From Akebia trifoliata (taxonomy: Eukaryota > Streptophyta > Magnoliopsida > Ranunculales > Lardizabalaceae), in NCBI GenBank assembly GCA_017979445.1, contig CM030705.1, forward strand, positions 17,005,040-17,069,039: a stretch of DNA of 64,000 nt. Reading direction: 5' to 3'. This document shows positions 35,184 through 45,800 of this stretch, in pieces. The translations under genes were made by a program, and so were the position numbers. Below the pieces are notes generated by a model. That model ran no database searches. It worked only from the letters and a program-made list of their open reading frames with translations, and had not been told where the DNA came from. Numbering within the stretch: position 1 is the stretch's first letter; each line of letters starts with the position of its first letter.

Positions 35184-35760
35184 TAAAGGCAGTACAAAAC
35201 TCCTTGAAAGAAGCTACTGATCCATATGGCAACTTGTAGAACCAAGTCAATGAGTTCCCCTGTAGACTAGAAGGAAAATTTCTCTTGTCAAAATCTCCAC
35301 TGTAAAGGGAGACCTCTAAATTCCCTTGGCAACTTGCGCTGCCACTGTGCTAATATCTGTACTCTTCATTGTCTTCTTCTTCTTTCAAATAATCTCTTTA
35401 ATATCTTCTCAAGTCAAATCCATTGCGGGCACTACCTAAGTAGTTTCAATAACAACTTCTGTCTCTCCTTCACCCATTGGGATCAATGGTTGAGAACTTC
35501 CTTTTGCATTTAGAACGCGATCATCTCCAGTAAGAGGCTGAAGATCTCTCGGTGGAAGATCTTGTCTTGTTGACTTCTGGTTCTCAAGACACTGACTCAG
35601 GTTTTGATTCTATTTGGCCAAGTTATCTATCTTTTTCTACATATTTTTTCGTTGCTTTCTCATGATTTCTAACATTACCAAGAGTTAAGCATCTGCAAAT
35701 GGCACCACGGGTGGGGGTGTATTGACTTCGGTGGTTCTAGTGGATCTTACCATTGTTTCG
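35184..35760 (-). pseudogene. G1 gag, N-terminal part
   Basis: On the minus strand it starts MVRSTR near 35755, continues through a Gln/Thr-rich region, and ends with NSLTWFYKLPYGSVASFKEFCTAFMK (read in pieces), matching G2 gag at 51024-51735. Stops are present. Cut at 35183 by the LTR-like insertion. Confidence 0.75.
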
Positions 35761-35805
35761 ATTGAAATTAATATGTTATTGGTTTCCTATGGACGATGTC
35801 AGATT

Positions 35806-36371
35806 TGTGTAGTCAGAATCTAGTGAACAATGTTGATGAAGTCTACCTCACGAGTCTGAAGTCTGTCCTATCACCTTTTTCCTTGTGATAGTATGATATC
35901 TATGAAAATCACTCCGACACTCAAGTTAGAGAAGTAGAAGAATAATCTAATGAACTAGTTAGACCTGCAATCCACCAAAAGATCCATTCCTCTTTGTTAA
36001 TCGTGTTATTTATGGATCATTCCCACGAATCAGGCTTTCCTCTTCTCATGGGGGGTGATCTCGAGAAATCTCCTGATTATTTGGATCTCTAACAGAATGG
36101 AAATCTTTTCGATTGGATATATTATATTGGGGAGATCTCTGGAATTCACATGTGAGTATCAAGATTACAGGTATTTTTTGATCAAGTCTTTCCTGCTTGG
36201 CAAACTAGGTCTTTATCAGTGTTTTGCTACCCTTCAAGCTAGACCAAGTGCTCTCTACCCTGACCTGCCTTTCTGATGGGTAGTGCCCGTATGCTGATCT
36301 GGGCCTGGTACCACTCAACTAGTTTGGACACATATACAATTTAGAGAATTGAGTGATTATTTCCCTTTACA
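35806..36371 (-). repeat. G1 5' LTR
   Basis: Aligns along its whole length with the G2 5' LTR (50386-50971). It shares GTGTCCAA..GTGGTACCA at the start, CCATAAATAAC (TATA box, 36005-36015 on the opposite strand) and CTCTAACTTGAG-GTCGGAG before the end at ACACA. The downstream AAATCTGACATCGTC occupies the primer binding site position. Confidence 0.82.
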
Positions 36372-36589
36372 AAAATGCATGGGCGTCTATAGATTCCCTT
36401 TTATGGTAGAGGATATAAGCAGATTGGATGCCAAAATCTATGTTGGTAGAAATTGTGGTATCCGAATGCCAAAGCAAATGACACTTCATTTTTATAGTTT
36501 GATTAGACGATGAGTTTGATATGATGTTGAAGAATAAACTCTCAAAGAATTTATTTGATCCTATTTATCTGGATTGAATTTGTTGATGT

Positions 36590-37210
36590 CTCATTCTTTG
36601 GACCTTTATTAGCTGAAATTGGTCGAATTCATGCTTCTCGGGCTTAAGTTGTTTCAACCTCGTTTCTCGGATTCAAATTTACTGATGTCTCATTTATCAG
36701 AATTGGATCAACAGTAGTCTCGTTTCTTGGGCTCAAATTTTTAGTATCCACGATTTTTAGGCTTGAACTACTTGAACCTCATTTATAGAATTTTATTTTG
36801 CTGATGTCTCATTTCTTATTCCTTTATCAATCGGTGTCTCCTTTCTTGGACTCAGATTTGCAGAAGTCATGCTTTTTAGACTTGAACCTGCTTAAGCCTT
36901 GTATTTTGGATTCAGAATTTTTGAAGTCGTGTATCTCAAAACTTAATCAACTAGAATTTTGTTTTTCAGATTTAAATTTGTAGAAGTTATGTTTTTCAGA
37001 CTTGAACTTTGTTAAACCTTATATTTCAGACTCAGAATTGTTGAACTCTCCTATTTTAGACCTTAATCAATTTTAGTATCATTTTTTAAACACAGATGTG
37101 TAGAAGCCACATTTCTTGGATTTGAATTTGTTTGAACCTCGTATTTCGGATTCAATTTTTCTTATGTCTCATTTTTTAGACTTGGATCAACTAGAGTTTC
37201 TTTTTTCGAG
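36590..37210. repeat. Degenerate ~40/121-bp tandem array
   Basis: Units of about 40 bases with motifs TTTCTTGGACTCAGATTTG-AGAAGTC and TTTTTAGACTTGAAC; higher-order copies recur about every 121 bases (AGAAGTCATGC near 36861, AGAAGTTATG near 36981, AGAAGCCACA near 37101). A 61-codon open frame inside it (36798-36983) is only this repeat read in translation. It lies just upstream of the T3 gypsy relic. Confidence 0.8.
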
Positions 37211-37777
37211 CTCAGAGCTAAACATGCCCATAGTTAGAATGGATATTCTAATTGAGGTAAGAGACTATCAAATGATGATGTGCACGTGAAATCGAAGACT
37301 CGGACAAATGACACTTGAAGCAAGTGATGATATGCACCGTATTGATTAAAAAATTTCTTTACTTTTAAAAAAATCTCAAGATGGATTTGAAATTGATAAA
37401 TATTGAAATTCATATTTTTGTTTTCGAGGTTGGAATAGATCTGCCATTTCTCTTTTGGATCATTTAGTCAAATGACCAAACTTTTGAAAGTCGAAATGAT
37501 TTCAATGAGTTCTGAGTTTTTGTTGGCTTGGACCCAATATTGCCTCTCAACCAAAATGAATCCTTTGTTGAAAAGTGAATGTTGTAGCTCAAAGGTATTT
37601 TCTTCTTTCACCTTGATTCTTGTCTAGATTGCCATTTTAGGTTTTCAATCTAAAAAAAAAATCTTTGACTGTATACTATTTTTTTCCTAAGCCATCCTTC
37701 CGGGTATTTAACTTAGTTGACTTCAAATTTTTTACATTTTTTGGTGCCGTACCTCCAATGTCTGCGAGCTTATATTC
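37211..37777. other. Noncoding, upstream of T3 pol relic
   Basis: AT-rich with no clear coding remnants until the RT homology starts at about 37778. Confidence 0.35.
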
Positions 37778-39510
37778 AGGCTTCTCAAGAAGAATGAACC
37801 AATGGTGTGGAATGAACAATCCCAAGTAGCTTATGATAAAGTTAAAGAGTATATTATGAATCCACCTATCATGATTTCACCTACTATGGGTGAACCACTT
37901 TTTCTATATTTGTCAGTCATAGAAGTATTTATGACATGCATACTAGCATAATACAATAATGACAGTCACAAGGAAATAGCTATTTACTATATCAACAAAA
38001 AGATGTTGGAGTATGAACGAAAATATTCTTCACTTGAGAGAAAACTCACTTAGCATTAATATAGGCTGCTCAAAAGTTTCTAGTGGGAAGAACTGCATGA
38101 TGGCTAATATTGTTGTCTGAATTTGATATCACGCATTAAGGAAAAAGTAATGGTAGATTACTTGGCTAATCATCCAATGATAGAAGGAATAAGGCCTATT
38201 GATCAATTCTCATATTAAAACATCCTAAACATTGGGGAAGAATCACAAAACCATGTATGATAATTATACTTCGATGGAGTCGCAAAGTAGAACGAGTATG
38301 GAATAAGGGCAGTTATGTTCTCACCTGAAGGATGCCATATACCAATCGTTGTTTAGTTAGCTTTCTCCAATAGGAATAATATACATGAAAATCAAATTGA
38401 GCATATAATGGTGGAATTGCATTTCGGGGATTGTGGACCTCACATCAGTGAGAAGATATCGACCAAGACAATCACGAGACAATGGTACTACCACCAATGA
38501 TGAAAATGGATTGTCATCACTTAGTCAAGACTTATTACAAATGTCAAATACATGCCAATCTTATACACATACCCCCATCTCAGCTCTTTTATCTGATTTC
38601 TCATTTGTTATTTTCTGTCTAGGGAATTGATATAATTTACAAAGTTACATCTAAGGCATCAAATGGGCATGAGTACATTCTAGTGGCTATTGATTATTTC
38701 ACTAAGTTGGTTGAAACCATCTCTTTTGTTATTTTCATTGCATCTAAAATTGTCAAATTCATTTAAGAAAATGTTATTAATTGATATGGGGTACCTTCTA
38801 AATTGATCTATAATAATGGGCGTACTTCAAAGTTGAGGTTATCACTTTATGTTTAAAGTTGAAGATTTGACATCACAAATCATCTCATTACCGTTCTCAA
38901 ACTAATGGAGCAGTCGAAGCAATCAATAAGAATATCAAGATAGTCATTAGGAAGATGTTTCAATCACACTGAATTGGTAGAAAAAGTTACTATTAGCATT
39001 ATGGGCATATCGTATGTTGATACGATCTTTCACAAGAGCTACTCATTATTTCTAGTATATGGTATGTAAATAATATTATTGACTGAAATGAAAATTTTGT
39101 CCCCCGAGATTTTAATGGAAAGTCAATTGTTAGAACTAGACAGGATTCATCCCTAGTATAAAGAATTGGACTTGATCAAAGAAAAATGACTTAGAGTTCT
39201 GTACCATATGCAAGCCTATCAGAGAAGAGTCACTAGTGCATTTGACAAGAAAGTCAAATTAGTAACTTCCAAGTTGGTGATTTTGTACTTAAAGAGAATC
39301 GAGCACCCATCTTTGACCCTAGGGGGAAGTTCAAACCCAATGGGGAAGGTCATTTCATCATCAAATAGATACTATCTGGAAAAACTATTAGACTTCAGGA
39401 TTATGATGGAATTGAACTACCAAAACCAACAAATCTTGACCAAATCAAGCGGTACTACATTTAAGAAGGTCACCTTCAACCCAACCAATTTTTATATTAC
39501 CTAGCTTAAT
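37778..39510 (+). pseudogene. Gypsy T3 (Tat-type) pol relic: RNase H domains and integrase
   Basis: Plus-strand fragments in order: LLKKNEPMVWNEQSQVAYDKVKEYIMNPP and EPLFLYLSVIEVFMTCILA (RT connection), IAIYYINKKMLEYERKYSSLER (RNase H), LYFDGVAK-NEYGIRAVMFSPEGCHIPI (second RNase H, Tat type), then integrase pieces with RSQTNGAVEAINKNIKI and a tail near 39208-39480 (QAYQRRVTSAFDKKV). Frames are broken by many stops. The catalytic half of RT, protease and gag are absent. Confidence 0.8.
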
Positions 39511-41145
39511 ATTTCCTTTCTTAATTTTTTATAGTCTTTTAAAAAAATGACATTTTTTTCTTAGTCCGATCACCCAACCTAGGGCATGGAATATACTCAA
39601 ACTACATTTTGGTCTAATCTCAAAAATTAAGGGTACATAAACAACCTGAAAAGTTATTTTAAGTTAGACCACATCAAAAATAAAAATATACTCCCCATAA
39701 ACAAAAGAAGCAAAAATCATAAAAAAAAAATAGAAAAATAATAAAATCAAAATAGAGAAGAAAGTGTAAAGAAAAATAAATTTTTTTAAGAAATTCCACA
39801 CAAGGGGCATTTGGGTTTTGAACTTGTAACTTCCTTTCTTTTTAAGCCCAATCCTAAGCTTACCTATGGAAGTCCTCCTAAGTACTATGTGAAAAATTGA
39901 AGAAAACATCAAAATATGACTAGGCAATACTTCGAAAAGTTCAGAGGGGATGAACAAAAGGAAATTAGAAGGCAAACTCACGAGGTGAAAAATTAGAAAG
40001 GATAACCTTAACAATAATCAGAGAAAAATAAAAAATGGTAAGCTCGCTAGATTGAAAACTTAAAAAAACGATTTAGGCAAAAGTTAGAGTAACGAAAAGA
40101 AAATCTTAGTCAAATTGAAAATCTAAAAAGATGATTCAAACTAACACATTAGAAGTTTGAATGACCAAGCTTCATCTACTTTAGAGGAAATAATTTATTA
40201 TCGTGCAATTAATACTCGAATGGACTTCAGAAATCACAATGTCATATCTATGCTGACCAGAAAATTTTCACTTCTCTAAGTGAACTGAAAGGGATGAATG
40301 ATGATTTCTAAAATGAATCTCAGAAGGAAATATTTTATTCCAATTCATTTTAAACTTGACTCATGATCTTCAATAATAAAGTAAAAATTAAAATTTATAC
40401 CCTTATTGTGTTGGTGATAATCAAATGTTTCAAATTTTCATAACAAGGGGCACTTTCATTGTTTAATTTGTATAATTTTCTTGTTGCACTTGGGGAATTT
40501 TTGTTCTCAAGCTTTTTTAGTTTGATATATTTTAACCCTAAAGGATAAGATTATCCTCCTAATAGAAATTTTTTTACAAACCCTCAAGTCCCAAAGTAAA
40601 GACAAAATATTGATCTGCAATTCACAAATTTCAAATTTCAAAATTCTCAGACTCCATTCAATTTATGCTCATATTATGCATAGATTATGCTCAAATTATG
40701 ATCAGATCTTATGCTCAAGTTAAATTTAATTATGCTTAGTGCATGTTTAAATTGTGCTCAATGTTCGCTTAGATTTTGCTCAACTTTACTCAAATTTTCT
40801 CAAGTTTTGCTCAGAGTTTTATGGCATGATCATTTTTCTTAGTTTTCTTAAGTTCATCATCCTTCCATCATGAATGCATAGAATAGAGCACACCTTTTCA
40901 AAATCCTGACTTTATCGCTACATTATTGCTCACACGTGTACTTTCATTGAATTTGTAAAAGTCAGGGAAAATTTTCCACAAATTTAAGGATCTGACACCT
41001 TTAATTAGTGGAGAACTTGCCTTCAAAGATTTGGACATCTTAATAAATTGTCGAATCAAGTTGCAAAATGAGTTGTCGCTGGCTTTGACTACCAAAGTAG
41101 GTTTGCCATTTAGTTTGCTTCCATCCTCTGCCAAAGAGAGGCATT
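39511..41145. other. T3 3' untranslated region, no gene seen
   Basis: Noncoding between the T3 integrase and its 3' LTR. A loose repeat of TATGCTCA / TTTGCTCA occurs at 40660-40820. A purine stretch AAAGAGAGG at 41133-41141 could be the polypurine tract. The 78-codon minus frame at 40898-41134 resembles nothing I know. Confidence 0.45.
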
Positions 41146-41655
41146 TGTAGACACCCCATTTTTATATTTGCCTAATTCGACATTTCGTCATCCAATTATT
41201 GGGAATACTTAATGTTGAGGGCAAAATATGCGAAGAAATCGAAAGCTTGAGAGTCATTTCTCAATTTTTTCTATTTCTAGTCCTTTCATTTCTTTTACTT
41301 GTTACACTCAACATAGAAAAAAGTATGCACGCTTAGGTTCGCCATACACTTTGGTAACGTAGAAACTATATAACATTAGAAAAATATGACCTCGAGATTT
41401 AGAAATAATCACGTTTAAACTGAAAGAAGTCGTTTGTTAAAATTCACAAAAATTAACAAAATAATGAAAATACCCCTCGTAGGTCCCATACCTTTGAAAA
41501 GTCTCAAAAGTATTTCCATTATTCTTAGAATATGATTTCAAGTCCAATGAGACCCAAATCAATGAAAATGGAGATGTTTGAAATAATTACAAAAATAACC
41601 AAAATACCCTTTGACAACGACTTTTGGAAATCTCGATTTATAAGAAGACATGACT
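41146..41655 (+). repeat. Truncated T3 3' LTR
   Basis: Starts TGTAGACACCCCATTTTT and follows the first ~440 bases of the 31604 element (GCACGCTTAGG, ACCTCGAGA-TTAGAAA-AATCACGTT). The similarity stops abruptly near 41655, so most of the long LTR is missing. Confidence 0.75.
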
Positions 41656-41980
41656 GAAAATAAATTTTCAACAATAATCATACACACAATAGATGAGATC
41701 TCAGAAGAAAACTCCAATTCGGATCCAAGATCAACTTCCGTGAGAATGGAAAGCACTAATTTGGATAAATGATCTATAAATAACACAATATGCACAGACT
41801 TAGGGATCTTTTGGCCGATTGGGAATCTAACCAGTATTATCAATATTCCTCTACTACTCTAACTTGAGCGTCAGAGAGTTTTTGGTAGGTACCACGCTGG
41901 TGCTAGTGAGGAGGAAGAAAGAGTGACTTCGGATCCGTGAGGCAGAGTCGATCAACACCGTTCACCTAAATCTGACCCCA
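41656..41980 (+). repeat. Fragment of G1/G2-family LTR
   Basis: Contains CTATAAATAAC (41774-41784), CTCTAACTTGAGCGTCAGAG and GTGACTTCGGATC-GTGAGGCAGAGT, matching the promoter and R/U5 part of the G2 LTR (50760-50960) in the same orientation. Joined directly to the truncated T3 LTR without its own upstream end. Confidence 0.78.
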
Positions 41981-42854
41981 AACTAAACTTGAAAAGGAAA
42001 AATCCTTCATTTATTGACATTACATCTAAATGACCCTTTACCTTCCATGTACGATCTATCATTGCTTTCAAGCCATGAAAGTAAGGCATTTCCCCCAACA
42101 TATAGCCCATGAGAGAGTTTTCCCATCTTGAAGCTTCTTCATCAATAACGTTTTGCAGAAATTCGACTAAAAAAATATTGCGAATGCCCAGAAAAAAGTT
42201 CCAAATTCCTTGCTAGCAACTCTTCTCCTCCTTTCAAAAGATTTTTCCAAGAGATGCCTGAGCAGAGGCCAGACCACCTTGGAAGTAAAAATAGAAGAGT
42301 TGGAAAGGTTTTCTAAGATAATACGAAAAAAGAAACTAAACACAAACATATTTGAGTGAGTTTTCTATCTTCTTTTAAAGATCAGATCTGAGAGGAGAAT
42401 GCAATTCTCCCTCAATCCTCCCATGGTCAGATTTTGTCCACTCATCGGCATGAAGTGGGTTGTTAGGATAGCCGAATTCTCCAAACGATAAAATTCACTG
42501 TAAGTACTGTAGTGGCTATGATTAGTTAGATATCACTGGTAGAAAATCTCTCATAAAGAGAGTTGTAATTGAGAGAAAGTTTCTCTAAGAGTGTCTATAT
42601 ATAATTGAGGGAAAACCACTCTTAGAGATGTCATATTGTTGTAATCTTTGGCTGTATAAAGATATTCTCCATAAGGATAAAGGGTATTACAAAAAACTCA
42701 TATGCACTTCAGTATTACAAGTACTTAATATTATTTGATTTAGAAGTGATTAAGCATTACATCTTACTAGATTCGATAGAGGTACAACATTTACCATCAA
42801 ATTGTTTACGAAATAACAAATCCTTCTTTTGAACTATTAGAGATCTACTTCCCA
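41981..42854. other. 3' flank of ABCG gene
   Basis: No coding sequence. The part nearest the stop codon presumably holds the ABCG 3' UTR. AGAGAGTTGTAATTGAGAGAAAG and a following TATATATAATTG near 42596 look like retroelement LTR sequence but without visible ends. Confidence 0.35.
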
Positions 42855-45800
42855 TTATGGTGTTGAGTTCGGATTCTCCACAATTGGCGTCGTTTGCTTG
42901 GGTGGGATAGTTTGAAGAGCTCGGATAATGGGCTTAATCTTTTCAACAGACTTTATAATGCCAAAAAACATTAATCGATAAAGGATCACCATCCCTAACA
43001 AAACAAAGACATCAACCCATTTAGAGTATCCATTCATTTCCCAAAACTCTTTCAAAATTTCTTCACCATCGATGGTGTGTGAACCTTGTGCTTGATTTCT
43101 AGGGAAAGTTAGGCCTTTGAACTCGTTCTTGAATAATCCTTCGTAAGCGTACTTATGGAAGGAGACATAATACATGGGATATCGCCACAAAGGCTTGGGT
43201 AGATCATTAGGTAATCGAAAAAAGCCACCAGTCAGCATCATCAATCCTTGGATTCCAGCTCCAGTAACTATACCCATGAGGAAATTTGGTACTACACTTG
43301 CTACGACCATCATTAAGCTCTCAACCAACATCAGACACATGAAAAGTAGCAAAGCAAAGTAAGCAAAATGTTCAAATCCTTTGTGAAGGCCAACTAGATA
43401 ATAAGCTATGGATCCAGGAATTAGAGTGACCATAAGCAAGTAGGGAATGGATGAAATTGTGTTGCCAACAACATATGCAGCAACTCCATAGTGCCCGTTT
43501 AATCTTTCTCGCTCAAAAATCTGAATTTATAAGGAAAAAAGATGAATTTTATGTAACTGTCATTCAACTGTAAAACAAAAACAAATTTAGAGATAGATCA
43601 AGGGAATTGGCACCTTCATGTCCTCCACAAAAGAGGGAAATCCACCAATTGCCATCAGTGTCATAAATGTAGCAACGAACATGAGCATTGAACCTCTAGC
43701 CTGAAAAGTGGAGAACTTGTTGTTAGAAGATATCACACTATAAATTATTATCCATGTAGCTTGCAAATGCTATCAAGATGTTTACTTACACACTTAAAAC
43801 ATGATGACATGGTTCACTTATTTTGAAGATGTTATGATAGATGTCTTAAATGTATTTGCTGCTGATTCATCAGCAGTGATGCAGTGATACTGATTTATTC
43901 AGGATTTGGAGGTTTGAGGGAGGTACCTTCCATCTCTAAGTCTTTCTTAAAGATGGTGTATCTCTCTAATCTCATCTCGAGAGGCTACTCGGCTACAGTA
44001 AAATTTCATTGAGGCTGAAGACTTTATAAGTGTGATGTAGTCAGGGCTCAAAACACTAAGATTGTTCTAATATGAGGGGGTGGGGGGAACGCTACGTATT
44101 TATAGGACCATAGCTTGCACGATGTGGCCGATGTCATTCTGCTTTGATCTTGGATTTCATTCTCATAGATAGATAATTTCTTTTCTTTATTTTTTAAATG
44201 GATATGGATTCTTTATTTTTAGTTATGGTAATAAATACATTTCTCTTCATCTTCACCATCTTACCTGAATTGAGCTATAGCTGTGGCCAATGTCATAAAA
44301 GATGGTTCCCAGACATACACATTGTGCAATATAATTCACTAAGCGCAACCAGTAATAGCCTAGATCACGATGCATGTTCACAAATGATCTTCTTGTAAGA
44401 ACAAAGGATTGAGTAATGAAGCTAGCTTGGCTTCCCATTTTCTCCAACGCTACTTCCTACAAAACATTAGAACTTTTTATAGCAACCTTTGTTGAGAATT
44501 AGACCATACAGATCATTCTCAATCTTGAGGTCATTGGTTAATCACAACATACAAGTATAACAACATTAAAGAAAGATCATTAGTCACATACCCTGGTACA
44601 TAACTCGGCGACTCGTCTTTGAACTTGCTGAAAAGTTTCAGATGACTTATATGACTTCATAAGAATTGTGAAGGCTTCTTCAGCATTTGTGATGGAACTA
44701 CTGAAATCTTGTTCGATATCCTAATGAAAAGAATTAAGAAACTTGATAAGTTTACAAGATATATCATTATACAACAGATAATGACACTCATAAGGGATTC
44801 AGGATCACAAAACTTCTTACATTATCAAAGTCTTTGTTGATTGTTCTAAGGTAGTGATCCGAAGGGTTCCTCATAGTCGGACATGGAAAACCATTGGACG
44901 CAAAAAACTGCATTAATTGGAAATAAGAATAATTAGTACTAACCCATGTTTTCAATTGAACATTAGACTGTGGTGACATTTAATTTCATAATTTAGCTTC
45001 TTATAAAAGAAGGTTGGTTTAGCATTATAAGCTCTCCAATCCAATTACCTCATTCGCAGCAGAAGCAAGACCAAAGTAAATTGTTCTTCCAGAGGAGAGA
45101 AGACAAAGGTTGTCAAAAAGTTCAAAGACTTCGCTGCTAGGTTGGTGGATGGATACGATGACAGTCCTTCCATCTTGTCGAGCAAGGCTGACAATTCGAT
45201 TCATGACATGGTATGAAGCTGCACTATCGAGCCCACTTGTGGGTTCGTCTAAAAAAAGAAGCTTCGGGCGCATTAAGATCTCTATGCAAATGGTTACTCT
45301 CCTCTTTTGCCCGCCACTTAGGCCATTGGTGCCTTGTCCTCCTATCCTTGTGTTCATTGCATCTTGCAACCCCATCTCTCTTATTGTTGTCTCTGCTCTC
45401 TCCATCTTCATGGACTTCGACATGGAGTCTGGCAATTGGAGCTGAGCGGAGTAGAATACTGCTTCTCTGATTGTTAGTGTCGTCATTAGAGTATCTTCTT
45501 GAGTCACATAAGCCTAAATTAATGAGAAAAAAAATTATGACTTCTTTGGATTATAGTAATGAGGCCTCTAAATTATTAGTGTCTCATATTTGATACAATT
45601 AATCATGTAAGTCTAAGCTGGCTGTGTTGGTGATAATAGTTATTATTGCCAATCTTGAAAATTTTTCTTAAGCTCTTGTTTTCCTTGGATTCAAATAAGC
45701 CTTAATTAATTAAATTTAGTATCACAATCCACAAGGAAAAGAGCAACTAGCAACATTAGGTGAATATTATTTTCAGTCCTTTCTGACCTCGAACTAAGTT

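Larger units (their letters stand above)
20770..36371 (-). mobile_element. Tat-lineage Ty3/gypsy element G1, split by two insertions
   Basis: A minus-strand element in three pieces: 35184-36371 (5' LTR, gag start), 29837-31603 (gag end, protease, RT start) and about 20770-24487 (RT, RNase H, second RNase H, integrase, 3' tandem array). Removing copia C2 (24488-29836) and the 3.58-kb LTR-like insertion (31604-35183) leaves roughly 6.8 kb that aligns end to end with element G2 at 50386-56400. Two RNase H domains mark the Tat lineage. No 3' LTR was found left of the array, so that end is truncated. All ORFs are broken. Confidence 0.88.

Noticed and set aside
36798..36983. 61-codon repetitive protein (FLDSDLQKSC..)
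   Set aside because: The periodicity comes from the underlying ~40-base DNA tandem repeat; no start context or flanking gene structure.
40898..41134. 78-codon minus-strand gene (MAEDGSKLNGK..)
   Set aside because: No recognised family; lies in the 3' untranslated part of T3 and ends right at its LTR.
43174..45470. Plus-strand open frames of 62-111 codons
   Set aside because: They are antisense shadows of ABCG exons, whose minus-strand frame carries all the family motifs.
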